18,299 nt of DNA from a bacterium (GTDB lineage Bacteria; Patescibacteriota; Microgenomatia; Daviesbacterales; UBA10151). The translations under genes and the position numbers were made by a program. The notes under the pieces are model-generated. The model was given only the letters and a program-made list of their open reading frames with translations, ran no database searches and had not been told where the DNA came from. Of the stretch, positions 1 through 6,158 are shown piece after piece. The stretch spans positions 1 through 18,299 of the forward strand of contig DAHXOS010000069.1 of the NCBI GenBank assembly GCA_027364775.1, read 5' to 3'. Position 1 is the stretch's first letter; each line of letters begins with the position of its first letter.

Positions 1-369
1 GCCTTAGGAGGATCAAGTGGAGTAATTATGGTAGATAACTTTATTACTATGGGTAACGGTAATTTAATTGTTGGTAACGGTCAATCTGGTAGCTATTTAA
101 TTTTGCTTTCTACTTTCAATTCCCGAGATGATCCTACTCTAAGGGTAGCAATTGATATTAGTAACAGTGGGAATACCGGGATAGTCTATTCAAACTTAGG
201 TAGTGTGCAAGTTACCAATTTAAATTATTTAGTTTCCATTACCGCTTGGAAATTAGTTTTAGGTAATAATGCGATTGTAAATTATGATCAAGGGCTTGCA
301 AATGCTTTTTTCTCATCAGGCCCATCTGGGTCTTTTACCGTGATAAAAGGCACTTACCAGGATAAATAA
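1..369 (+). CDS. C-terminal part of a probable pilus/surface-associated protein (partial)
   Basis: The reading frame is open from the first base of the window, so this is the 3' end of a longer gene and the ATG at 28 is probably internal. The visible 122 residues are rich in Gly, Asn, Ser and beta-branched residues, with short alternating hydrophobic stretches that suggest beta-strand repeats and no membrane segment. The end (SITAWKLVLGNNAIVNYDQG, then a segment ending FSSGPSGSF) resembles, from memory, the C-termini of PilX-like or beta-solenoid surface proteins found near pilus genes in CPR genomes. It lies 43 bp upstream of pilM on the same strand, which supports a pilus role. Family assignment is inference; a generic extracellular beta protein is the alternative. 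Confidence 0.55.
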   Translation, partial: ALGGSSGVIMVDNFITMGNGNLIVGNGQSGSYLILLSTFNSRDDPTLRVAIDISNSGNTGIVYSNLGSVQVTNLNYLVSITAWKLVLGNNAIVNYDQGLANAFFSSGPSGSFTVIKGTYQDK

Positions 370-400
370 ACTTTGACTTTTAACTTTTACTTTTTTACTT

Positions 401-406
401 TATACT
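401..406 (+). promoter_or_regulatory. -10 box for pilM (leaderless type)
   Basis: TATACT lies 6 nt before the pilM ATG, placing the predicted transcription start at or beside the start codon. No convincing -35 element is seen at 16-18 nt upstream; TTGACT at 373-378 is 22 nt away. Confidence 0.5.
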
Positions 407-412
407 GATTGT

Positions 413-1456
413 ATGGCTGCCCCCGTTACAGTAGGAATCGATATTGGCTTTTCGGCGATTAAAGTAGTTGTTCTTTCTGCCAGATCAAATCCACCAAAAT
501 TATTATCATTAGGTCATGTTGCTTCGCCACAACCAGGAATAATTTCAGAAGCAGATTTAGACTTAGAGGCTGTAGCTACAGCAATTAAAAATCTAATAGC
601 TGAAGTAAAATCGCCTTCAAAAGAAGTGGCGATAGCTTTGCCTGAATCCCGAATTTTTACCAGAGTAATCTATGATCTACCTTATTTAACAAATGACGAA
701 CTATCTCAAGCGATACCTTTTGCTGCAGAGGAGTTTGTGCCGATGCCAATTAAGGATGTTAATTTAAACTACCAGATAATTTTTAGGTCACCTCAAAAAG
801 GCCCAAATAGCCGAACAGTTGTATTTGTCGTTGCCTCCCCTAAATCTTTGGTTAATAAATACCTCAAGGTAATGCAAATGGCAGATGTTAAACCGATAGC
901 TGTTGAGACCGAATTAATAGCTGCGACTAGAGCTTTGGTTAGTGCTAACCCTTACTCCCCAACGACCTTAATCTTGCAATTGGGGGCTACCACGACTGAT
1001 TATGCCATAGTTTCTGAAGGGTTAATATTACTTACCAGATCTATTTCAACCGGTGGTATTGCTTTAACCCGGGCAATTGCTCAATCTTTTAATTTCGAAT
1101 TAGTTCAGGCAGAGGAATATAAAAAAGTTTATGGGTTATTGGAAGATCAATTGGAGGGTAAACTTTATCAATCAATCAGACCGATAATGGATGTTGTAAT
1201 TAATGAGGCAAGGAGAATTATTCAGGCCCATGAGACTCAGAATAAGCAGCGCCAGGTAAAAAGAGTAGTTTTGACTGGTGGTGGTGCTCAACTTCCCGGA
1301 ATAGTAAAGTATGTTGCTGATGCACTAGGTCTAGAGGTTCAGGAAGCTGATCCCTGGTTTGGAATTAGCACAGATCCTTCCTTAAAGAGTAAGTTAATAT
1401 CAGAGGGTCCAGCTTATTCTGTGGCTGTTGGTTTGGCTTTACGTCAGGAGAAATGA
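413..1456 (+). CDS. pilM: Type IV pilus assembly protein PilM
   Basis: 347-residue actin/FtsA-fold cytoplasmic protein of the type IV pilus inner-membrane assembly platform, which binds the cytoplasmic tail of PilN. The N-terminus holds the phosphate-1 motif of the actin superfamily (VGIDIGFSAIK, residues 7-17). Near residue 190 the TTTDYAIV segment and near 290 the TGGGAQLPGI segment match the phosphate-2 and adenosine motifs. Length is normal for PilM. The ATG at 413 follows a -10 box by 6 nt and has no Shine-Dalgarno site, so a leaderless start is likely. It is followed by pilN and pilO in the standard order, which makes the assignment firm. It ends in TGA, confirming that TGA is a stop here. 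Confidence 0.93.
   Translation: MAAPVTVGIDIGFSAIKVVVLSARSNPPKLLSLGHVASPQPGIISEADLDLEAVATAIKNLIAEVKSPSKEVAIALPESRIFTRVIYDLPYLTNDELSQAIPFAAEEFVPMPIKDVNLNYQIIFRSPQKGPNSRTVVFVVASPKSLVNKYLKVMQMADVKPIAVETELIAATRALVSANPYSPTTLILQLGATTTDYAIVSEGLILLTRSISTGGIALTRAIAQSFNFELVQAEEYKKVYGLLEDQLEGKLYQSIRPIMDVVINEARRIIQAHETQNKQRQVKRVVLTGGGAQLPGIVKYVADALGLEVQEADPWFGISTDPSLKSKLISEGPAYSVAVGLALRQEK
1446..1450 (+). promoter_or_regulatory. Ribosome binding site of pilN
   Basis: AGGAG lies 7 nt before the ATG at 1458, inside the end of pilM. It decides the pilN start in favour of 1458 over the upstream in-frame ATG at 1428. Confidence 0.75.
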
Positions 1457-1457
1457 T

Positions 1458-2024
1458 ATGTCACTTCAAGATAAAATTACAATTAATCTTCTGCCTATAG
1501 AGCTAACTCTTTCAAAAAGGGAAAGAGAACGCCGGAATTTAACAAATAGTTTATCAATTGCTATTTTAGTAATTATTGTTATTACAACAGCAATTGTTTT
1601 AAGTATTAGGTTGAGTCAAACAATTAGATTAAGAACTCTTAATTCACAAATAGACGGTTCTAAAAATTCTATTCAAAATTATAAAGAAAGAGAAGGGTTA
1701 CTAACCATCTTAAAGACTAGGCTGGATGGTATTAACGCAATCTCTCAATCGGATCCGGTACAAGCTCAGGCTTTTAATCTTATACTAACCATAATGCCTG
1801 AGGATATTAAAATTATTGAGTTTAAGGCAGATAAGAGTGGAATTGTTACTTTAAGCGGTCAAACCGGCAATTTGTTTTCGCTAAAATCCTTTTTTAATAA
1901 CTTAATGGATACAAAATTAAACCAGGGGAAAATTTCAGGCGTAAAAATAGATAGTTTAAGCCAGCGTAATGAAAACGAATTACGTTTTGATTTGTCTATG
2001 CAGATTAGCGGAGGTAAGAAATAA
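1458..2024 (+). CDS. pilN: Type IV pilus assembly protein PilN
   Basis: 188-residue bitopic inner-membrane protein of the pilus alignment complex. The N-terminal cytoplasmic tail carries ITINLLPIE (residues 7-15), the conserved INLLP motif that docks into PilM. One hydrophobic segment follows at about 32-51, then a coiled-coil and a ferredoxin-like outer domain. The ATG at 1458 is chosen because it is preceded by AGGAG at a good distance and places the INLLP motif near the N-terminus; an upstream in-frame ATG would overlap pilM and add an unrelated leader. The stop overlaps the pilO start by one base, indicating translational coupling. Confidence 0.9.
   Translation: MSLQDKITINLLPIELTLSKRERERRNLTNSLSIAILVIIVITTAIVLSIRLSQTIRLRTLNSQIDGSKNSIQNYKEREGLLTILKTRLDGINAISQSDPVQAQAFNLILTIMPEDIKIIEFKADKSGIVTLSGQTGNLFSLKSFFNNLMDTKLNQGKISGVKIDSLSQRNENELRFDLSMQISGGKK
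2010..2014 (+). promoter_or_regulatory. Ribosome binding site of pilO
   Basis: GGAGG lies 9 nt before the pilO ATG at 2024, inside the last codons of pilN. Confidence 0.7.
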
Positions 2025-2743
2025 TGGATAAATTAAAACAGGTGTTAAAAGGGCTTAAGAATAATCCAGTTTATGATAGATATGAATTTTTAATTTTACC
2101 AGTATTTTCGACAGTTGTTTGTTTAGCGTTATTAATACTAATAGTTATTCCCAATATCATCACCCTATTAGAAACTAATAAACAAATTCAGGACTTAAAC
2201 TCTAAAAATCAGGCTTTAACAACCAAACTGAAGAGTTTAGAACAAGCAGACCCGGAAACAATTAAAAAGAATATTGAGACTACACTTATTGCTTTACCTG
2301 AAGATAAAGATATACCAGGTGCAATTAATCAGTTATTGTTTTTAGTTAATACTAATAACCTTAAGTTATCTGGTATAAGTTTTTCTGTTGGATCAGGTAC
2401 AGAAGCACTTAGCAATAATTATCAAATAAAAATGGATGTGAGCGGTGGTTTAACTAACCTTCAAAACTTTGTTAATAAACTAAAAGAAAGCACCAGAACA
2501 TTAAAGCCAGATAGTATAGAAATTAACGGTGTTAAGTTTACCGATGTTCAGTCTACCATAGCTGTAAAAATTTATTTTCAGCCACTACAAAAAAGTATCG
2601 GAGATGTAGAAAAACCGTTACCGGTAATTACCCAAAAAGATTTGGAACCTTTAGAGAAGATTAAGAATTCTGAAGTGATGAATTCTCAGATCTCTGGTGG
2701 GATAATTAACGCTCAAAAAGGTAAAACTGATCCTTTTCAGTAG
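2024..2743 (+). CDS. pilO: Type IV pilus assembly protein PilO
   Basis: 239-residue bitopic membrane protein that pairs with PilN in the pilus alignment complex. The short basic cytoplasmic N-terminus is followed by one membrane segment (about residues 23-47), a coiled coil (about 50-75) and a ferredoxin-like domain (about 85-190), the usual PilO plan. The Gln/Lys-rich tail after 190 is longer than a minimal PilO. The start codon overlaps the pilN stop. It is the last gene of the pilus cluster here: no pilP or pilQ follows, and the next gene is convergent trmD only one base away. Absence of secretin genes fits a cell without a classical outer membrane, but that is inference. Confidence 0.85.
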   Translation: MDKLKQVLKGLKNNPVYDRYEFLILPVFSTVVCLALLILIVIPNIITLLETNKQIQDLNSKNQALTTKLKSLEQADPETIKKNIETTLIALPEDKDIPGAINQLLFLVNTNNLKLSGISFSVGSGTEALSNNYQIKMDVSGGLTNLQNFVNKLKESTRTLKPDSIEINGVKFTDVQSTIAVKIYFQPLQKSIGDVEKPLPVITQKDLEPLEKIKNSEVMNSQISGGIINAQKGKTDPFQ

Positions 2744-2744
2744 C

Positions 2745-3473
2745 CTACCTTAATAAATCTGGTCTAATGCTTCTAGTTTTTTTAACTGACTGCTCTTTTC
2801 TCCACTGCTCTACTTTTTGATGATGACCGGAGATTAAAACTTCTGGAACTTTTTCTCCTTCAAATTCTTCTGGTCTTGTGTAATGAGGGTGTTCTAATAA
2901 GCCCTCTTCAAAACTTTCTTTTAGAGTAGCTTCTTCTTTTTCCAGAACTCCCCTAACTAATCTGGTTACAGAATCAGCTATCACCATTGCCGGTATTTCT
3001 CCACCTGTTAATACATAATCCCCAATTGATAGTTCCAAATCTACATATTTATTTATAAAACGTTGGTCTATGCCTTCATAGTGACCACAGATAATAATTA
3101 AATGATCAAAATTAGATAATTCTCTTGCCTTTGGCTGAGTATATTTTTGACCTGATGCAGAGGTTAGAATAACTATCGGTTTACCGGTTATTAGTTGTTT
3201 GTTATCACTTTTTGAGTTTAGTGGCCTTCCGATTTCTAAATTCCGATTGACTATTGATTTTAACGCTTTGGCAAGAATATCCGCCTTTAGAACCATGCCT
3301 ACTCCTCCACCATAGGGTTTATCATCTACAATCTGGTGTATACCTTCCCCAAACTGTCTCAAATTAATTAGTTCAAAATTAACTAAATTCTTTTTTTGTG
3401 CCCTACCTAAAATACTGTTATTTAAAACAGCTTCAAACATTTCTGGAAAAAGAGTAATTATTGAGATAAGCAT
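2745..3473 (-). CDS. trmD: tRNA (guanine-N1-)-methyltransferase TrmD
   Basis: 242-residue SPOUT methyltransferase that makes m1G37 in tRNAs reading CNN/UNG-type codons, using S-adenosylmethionine, and prevents +1 frameshifting. Key signatures are LFPEMF (8-13), VDDKPYGGGVGM (49-60), CGHYEGIDQR and the knotted-loop segment SIGDYVLTGGE; the HPHYTRPEEF segment near the C-terminus is also typical. Compared with E. coli TrmD there is an insertion of roughly 15 residues at about 74-97, between the GGG motif and the ILTSASG strand. It is encoded in part by a heptad repeat at 3227-3247. The gene follows rpsP and khpA in the same direction, but rimM and rplS, usual partners, are absent. A TATAAT at 3487-3492 may give an extra promoter. 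Confidence 0.96.
   Translation of the reverse strand: MLISIITLFPEMFEAVLNNSILGRAQKKNLVNFELINLRQFGEGIHQIVDDKPYGGGVGMVLKADILAKALKSIVNRNLEIGRPLNSKSDNKQLITGKPIVILTSASGQKYTQPKARELSNFDHLIIICGHYEGIDQRFINKYVDLELSIGDYVLTGGEIPAMVIADSVTRLVRGVLEKEEATLKESFEEGLLEHPHYTRPEEFEGEKVPEVLISGHHQKVEQWRKEQSVKKTRSIRPDLLR
3227..3247 (-). repeat. Three-unit heptad repeat inside trmD
   Basis: On the coding strand the three consecutive heptads are ATCGGAA, TTTAGAA and ATCGGAA. The block matches 19 of 21 bases of the block in atpD at 14842-14862 and lies in a non-conserved insertion of TrmD. Confidence 0.7.
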
Positions 3474-3478
3474 ATTTT

Positions 3479-3516
3479 AATTAAGAATTATAAATTAAGA
3501 ATGACAAATTAAGAAG
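3479..3516. repeat. Period-14 (2 x 7) repeat between khpA and trmD
   Basis: AATTAAGAA recurs at 3479, 3493 and 3507, exactly 14 bp apart, with the intervening heptads degenerate. The block covers the khpA-trmD junction and supplies the khpA stop codon. Read on the minus strand the heptad is CTTAATT, a rotation of the TTAATTC heptad inside atpH. Confidence 0.65.
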
Positions 3517-3760
3517 AGGCTGTAGCTGAAGGTTCTGAAAGAGCAAGGTTAACCCTGACATTATCAACAATAGCTTTAGAAATTAATAATTTCCTGATTG
3601 ATTTTATGGTTTGTCCGGATTTACCAATCACTATACCCATATCTTCAGAATTTACAGTTAAAGTTAAGTTTAATAATCCGTTGTCGTTAACTTCTTCCAC
3701 GGCTACATCATCAGGATGAATGACAATTTGTTTAACAATGTATTCAACTAATTCCTTCAT
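3509..3760 (-). CDS. khpA: KH-domain RNA-binding protein KhpA
   Basis: 83-residue single KH domain RNA-binding protein, the family that partners KhpB/Jag and binds many transcripts in Gram-positive bacteria. The GxxG loop is GKSG at residues 46-49, inside a GIVIGKSGQTIKSIRKLL segment typical of the family. The ATG at 3760 is chosen because it gives the normal family N-terminus (MKELVEYIVKQIV) and lies 4 bp after the rpsP stop; a longer frame would run back through rpsP. The rpsP-khpA-trmD order is the standard neighbourhood. No Shine-Dalgarno site is visible, so coupling to rpsP is likely. The short Ser/Ala tail ends inside a repeat. Confidence 0.9.
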   Translation of the reverse strand: MKELVEYIVKQIVIHPDDVAVEEVNDNGLLNLTLTVNSEDMGIVIGKSGQTIKSIRKLLISKAIVDNVRVNLALSEPSATASS

Positions 3761-3764
3761 AGTT

Positions 3765-4229
3765 TTAATTTGAAGATTCTGGTTCAGCTTTTTCTGTTGA
3801 TTCAGGTTGTGCTGTAGAATCTTCTGGTTCAGTATTTTCAAGTGGTGTTTCGGTAGTATCGGTGGTCTTCTGTATAGAAGCAGTTTCTTCTACCACATCA
3901 GCAGAGGAATCTGTTTGTGTAGTTGGAGTTTCAGTGGGTTGCGTTGACTGTTGAGGTTCTACTTTTGCTTTTTTTGGTTTTCTTGGTAATCTTTGAGGAG
4001 CTTTGCCGGTAATTCTTAAAAATCCATCAGATAAAACAGCACCTTTTTTAATCCAATCGTCAATTTTATCCTGTTTTAGAATTATTTCTTTTGGTTTGGT
4101 AAGCGGATTATAAGTACCTAAAAGTTCTAAATATCCGCCGGTTCTCTTTTTTCGTTCGTCAACAGCAACTACCCTGTAGAAAGGGCGTTTTCTTGAACCT
4201 AATCGCATTAAACGTATTTTTACTGGCAT
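3765..4229 (-). CDS. rpsP: Small ribosomal subunit protein bS16 with acidic C-terminal extension
   Basis: Residues 1 to about 85 are a standard S16, starting MPVKIRLMRLGSRKRPFYRV, a 30S assembly protein that binds 16S rRNA. After the basic PRKPKKAK stretch, about 65 more residues of low-complexity Thr, Glu, Pro, Ser and Gln follow, with loosely repeated TETP/TEP units, giving 154 residues against the usual 80-90. The tail is acidic and probably disordered. The ATG at 4229 gives the canonical N-terminus. It is first in rpsP-khpA-trmD and has the best sigma70-like promoter of the window (4309-4337), giving a leader of about 70 nt. Function of the tail is unknown. Confidence 0.95.
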   Translation of the reverse strand: MPVKIRLMRLGSRKRPFYRVVAVDERKKRTGGYLELLGTYNPLTKPKEIILKQDKIDDWIKKGAVLSDGFLRITGKAPQRLPRKPKKAKVEPQQSTQPTETPTTQTDSSADVVEETASIQKTTDTTETPLENTEPEDSTAQPESTEKAEPESSN

Positions 4230-4308
4230 AGTTGCTTTGCTTAAAATCTAAGTAATCCTTAACTTTATTGAAAAGTTTTATACTTCAGTTTTAAATTTGA
4301 TCTGGATA

Positions 4309-4337
4309 AGTATAAATTAAAGCTTGAGGCTAGTCAA
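4309..4337 (-). promoter_or_regulatory. Promoter of the rpsP-khpA-trmD operon
   Basis: On the minus strand, TTGACT (4337-4332) and TATACT (4314-4309) are separated by exactly 17 bp. Predicted start near 4302 leaves about 72 nt of leader before rpsP, the longest leader seen here. A second -10-like TATAAA lies at 4282-4277. Confidence 0.75.
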
Positions 4338-4361
4338 CCCCGCTAAGTAAGAAACTTGGCA

Positions 4362-5078
4362 TTAAACTTTCTCAATATTAAAATTATGAGTGTCAAACAG
4401 TCTTAACGCATCTTGTGCTGCTTCCTCTTCTGCTAATTGTTTGCTAGCTCCTTTTCCTACGCCTATTTGCCTATTTTGAATATATACTCCAATAGTAAAC
4501 TCTTTGGCGTGATCAGGACCAACTGATTCTAAAATTCTATAACGGGGAGATTGTTTCGTCTGAGTTTGGGTTAATTCTTGAAGAAGAGATTTTGCATCCT
4601 TTGGTGGACCATTTTTAAGTTCATCTTCAAACAGCGGTACTAAGGTTTGTTCAACAAATTTCTTAGCTTCTTCTATTCCTGAATCAATATATATTGCACC
4701 CAATAAAGCTTCAAAGGTGTTTGCAAGTAACTGAATATTTTCCCTGCCACCTGATAACTCTTCCCCTTTTGAGAGGCTTAAAAACTTACCTAATTCCAAC
4801 TTTTGTGATGCTTTGGCTAGTGAGGTTGTTTTTACAATATAAGCCCTTAAATTAGTCAATTCTCCCTCAGTATCCCGGGCTTTTAAGTTATAAAGCTTGG
4901 AAGAGATAATAAAAGATAAGACAGAGTCACCTAAAAACTCCAGTCTTTCATTAGATTCTAATGTCTCACCTTTCTCATTAGGAGTTTTGACTTCGTTTAG
5001 ATAAGATCTATGAGTAAAGGCAGTTTTAAAAATTTGTTTATCGGAAATAACCCTATTTAACCAATCAGAGTTGTACAT
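4362..5078 (-). CDS. rnc: Ribonuclease III
   Basis: 238-residue double-strand-specific endoribonuclease used in rRNA and mRNA processing. The catalytic signature is NERLEFLGDSVL (43-54), with E44 or E47 and D51 as metal ligands. The second acidic cluster reads LANTFEALLGAIYID (118-132), supplying E123; the first acidic position of the usual DxxE pair is Asn (N120). A C-terminal double-stranded RNA-binding domain spans about 160-230 (KSLLQELTQ to KQLAEEEAAQDAL). It lies 22 bp after the acyl-carrier-like gene, the classic acpP-rnc neighbourhood, and is probably transcribed with it. No own -10 box or Shine-Dalgarno site is evident. Confidence 0.95.
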   Translation of the reverse strand: MYNSDWLNRVISDKQIFKTAFTHRSYLNEVKTPNEKGETLESNERLEFLGDSVLSFIISSKLYNLKARDTEGELTNLRAYIVKTTSLAKASQKLELGKFLSLSKGEELSGGRENIQLLANTFEALLGAIYIDSGIEEAKKFVEQTLVPLFEDELKNGPPKDAKSLLQELTQTQTKQSPRYRILESVGPDHAKEFTIGVYIQNRQIGVGKGASKQLAEEEAAQDALRLFDTHNFNIEKV

Positions 5079-5100
5079 AATTTACCTAAGGCAGTTTTAT

Positions 5101-5337
5101 TTATTCTAATGTTAGATCTTCAACCATTACTACTAAGTCATGGACTGTTCTTAAGTCTTCTACCTCACTTGGATCAAAAGTGACCTGAAAACGGGCAGAA
5201 AGTGCAGATAATAAATCTGCAATCTCAATTGGACCTAGTCCCATATCCTCACTTAACGTGGCGTTAAGATCTATGTCTTGGGGAGTAACAACCAAATGTT
5301 TGGCGATCTCCTCAACAATTTCTCTTTGTTGATTCAT
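5101..5337 (-). CDS. Acyl-carrier-protein-like protein lacking the phosphopantetheine serine
   Basis: 78 residues with the size and pattern of an acyl carrier protein: an N-terminal helix with VEEIAKHL, a T-x-EDMG loop, helix IEIADLLSALSARFQV, then SEVEDLRTVHDLVVMVED at the end, as in ACP. The usual attachment motif G-x-D-S-L is replaced by GLGPI (33-37), putting Pro36 where the 4'-phosphopantetheine serine should be. It therefore cannot be a conventional holo-ACP. The position next to rnc is the normal acpP locus, so it is probably a derived acpP rather than an unrelated helical protein. The ATG at 5337 is chosen because the upstream TTG (5373) coincides with a -35 element and the ATG sits 7 nt after its -10 box. 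Confidence 0.8.
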   Translation of the reverse strand: MNQQREIVEEIAKHLVVTPQDIDLNATLSEDMGLGPIEIADLLSALSARFQVTFDPSEVEDLRTVHDLVVMVEDLTLE

Positions 5338-5344
5338 ATAGTTT

Positions 5345-5373
5345 AAAGTAATTGAATTAGCAGGATGTGTCAA
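5345..5373 (-). promoter_or_regulatory. Promoter of the acyl-carrier-like gene and rnc
   Basis: On the minus strand TTGACA (5373-5368), a 17-bp spacer and TACTTT (5350-5345) are followed after 7 nt by the ATG. The geometry predicts a leaderless mRNA. Confidence 0.65.
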
Positions 5374-5403
5374 GACAGAAATTTGTAAGTATATCTGGTG
5401 AAA

Positions 5404-5766
5404 CTATAATTTCTGATCTTCAATTAACTTACCTAAAGCTCCGTTGATAAAACTAGCAGATGATTCTGAGCCAAACTCCTTGCCTAACTCTACTGCTTCA
5501 TCAACAATTACTTTAACCGGGGTTTTTTGTTCTATAACTAATTCATATGCAGCTAACCTTAAGATGGCAAGATCTACTTTGTTGATAGTTTCTAGAGGAA
5601 AAGCAGGTGCAGAATCTGAGATTAATTTATCAATCTTTTCTAAATTTTGTATTGTTTCTTTAGCTTTTAAATTCTCTAATTCAATAAGGTTATTAAAGCT
5701 CCAAGCGTAAATTTCCTGCATAGCCTTAATTCTGTCCTGGTGTCTAGGATCTCTGGATGTTTTCAT
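5404..5766 (-). CDS. nusB: Transcription antitermination factor NusB
   Basis: 120-residue all-helical NusB-fold protein; with NusE/S10 it binds boxA RNA during rRNA transcription antitermination. The N-terminus (DPRHQDRIKAMQEIYAW) and the C-terminal half (VDLAILRLAAYELV, then PVKVIVDEAVELGKEFG and SASFINGALGKL) are family signatures. Length is slightly short of the common 130-150. The ATG lies 6 nt after TACAAT, again a leaderless arrangement. It lies between rpmF and the acyl-carrier-like gene, all on the minus strand but each with its own promoter signal. Confidence 0.93.
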   Translation of the reverse strand: MKTSRDPRHQDRIKAMQEIYAWSFNNLIELENLKAKETIQNLEKIDKLISDSAPAFPLETINKVDLAILRLAAYELVIEQKTPVKVIVDEAVELGKEFGSESSASFINGALGKLIEDQKL

Positions 5767-5772
5767 AGGTTG

Positions 5773-5802
5773 ATTGTATCAAGAAATAAAAAACAGTTCC
5801 AA
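5773..5802 (-). promoter_or_regulatory. Promoter of nusB
   Basis: TACAAT (5778-5773, minus strand) lies 6 nt before the nusB ATG. TTGGAA (5802-5797) is an acceptable -35 at 18 bp. Confidence 0.5.
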
Positions 5803-5816
5803 CACAATTACTGTTT
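5781..5816 (-). terminator. Possible weak terminator after rpmF
   Basis: On the minus strand AAACAGT (5816-5810) pairs with ACTGTTT (5797-5791) across a 12-nt loop, followed by a T-rich run with two interruptions. The stem is short and A/T-rich, and it overlaps the nusB -35 region, so the call is tentative. Confidence 0.3.
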
Positions 5817-5861
5817 CCCTATCAGTAATAGATTTAGTCAAATAAGTTTCAGAAAAAAAGA

Positions 5862-6065
5862 TTAAGCTTTGGTGACAGTTACCTGCTGTTTGGAAGATTT
5901 TATAGACTTTCCTGCATAAAAACCACAAGATCTACAAGCCATATGGGCTAATGTTTTTTGATTACAATGAGGGCAAACCATAAGTTTTATTGAAGCTAAT
6001 TTAATTGCAGCTCTTCTGGTTCTTTTGACTGATTTGCTATGTCTTTTCTTTGGTTCGTGTGGCAC
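5862..6065 (-). CDS. rpmF: Large ribosomal subunit protein bL32
   Basis: 67-residue zinc-ribbon ribosomal protein of the 50S subunit. The N-terminus PHEPKKRHSKSVKRTRRA is the typical basic rRNA-binding segment. Two Cys pairs, C31-x2-C34 and C44-x2-C47, form the zinc site, followed by GFYAGK as in other L32 proteins. The start is a GTG at 6065, chosen because the family motif begins immediately after it and a strong AAAGGAGG site lies 10 nt upstream. It is one of the few genes here with a clear Shine-Dalgarno sequence. A perfect-looking palindrome lies between it and recG. Confidence 0.95.
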   Translation of the reverse strand: MPHEPKKRHSKSVKRTRRAAIKLASIKLMVCPHCNQKTLAHMACRSCGFYAGKSIKSSKQQVTVTKA

Positions 6066-6075
6066 TAAATGAAAG

Positions 6076-6083
6076 CCTCCTTT
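6076..6083 (-). promoter_or_regulatory. Strong ribosome binding site of rpmF
   Basis: AAAGGAGG on the minus strand, ending 10 nt before the GTG start at 6065. It supports the GTG start. Confidence 0.75.
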
Positions 6084-6115
6084 AGTCTCTTTAAATAATT
6101 AGCTTTAGAGAGCGC

Positions 6116-6148
6116 CTGCAAGTACTGTTATTTATACAGTATTTGCAG
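6116..6148. repeat. 13-bp inverted repeat upstream of rpmF
   Basis: The left arm at 6116-6128 and right arm at 6136-6148 pair over 13 positions, with one G-T wobble, around a 7-nt A/T centre. No T-run follows on the minus strand, so it is not an intrinsic terminator of recG. The centre contains TATAAA on the minus strand, which could be the rpmF -10 box, making an operator possible. Confidence 0.7.
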
Positions 6149-6158
6149 AGGTAATACC

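Noticed and set aside
1453..1456. TGA recoded as glycine, as in some CPR lineages
   Set aside because: pilM ends in TGA and pilN begins immediately with its own ribosome binding site; no conserved gene has an internal TGA.
1428..1457. Upstream start for pilN at 1428
   Set aside because: It overlaps pilM, adds an unrelated peptide and lacks a ribosome binding site, whereas 1458 has AGGAG 7 nt upstream.
3761..3841. Longer N-terminus of KhpA overlapping rpsP
   Set aside because: It is the rpsP tail read in another frame; KhpA family proteins start at the MKELVEY segment.
5444..5710. Open frame on the plus strand inside nusB
   Set aside because: It lies entirely opposite a well-supported nusB gene, has no family signature and no start signal.
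6122..6143. LexA-type SOS box between recG and rpmF
   Set aside because: The centre resembles CTGT...ACAG, but the spacing is one base short of the E. coli box and no SOS gene is adjacent.
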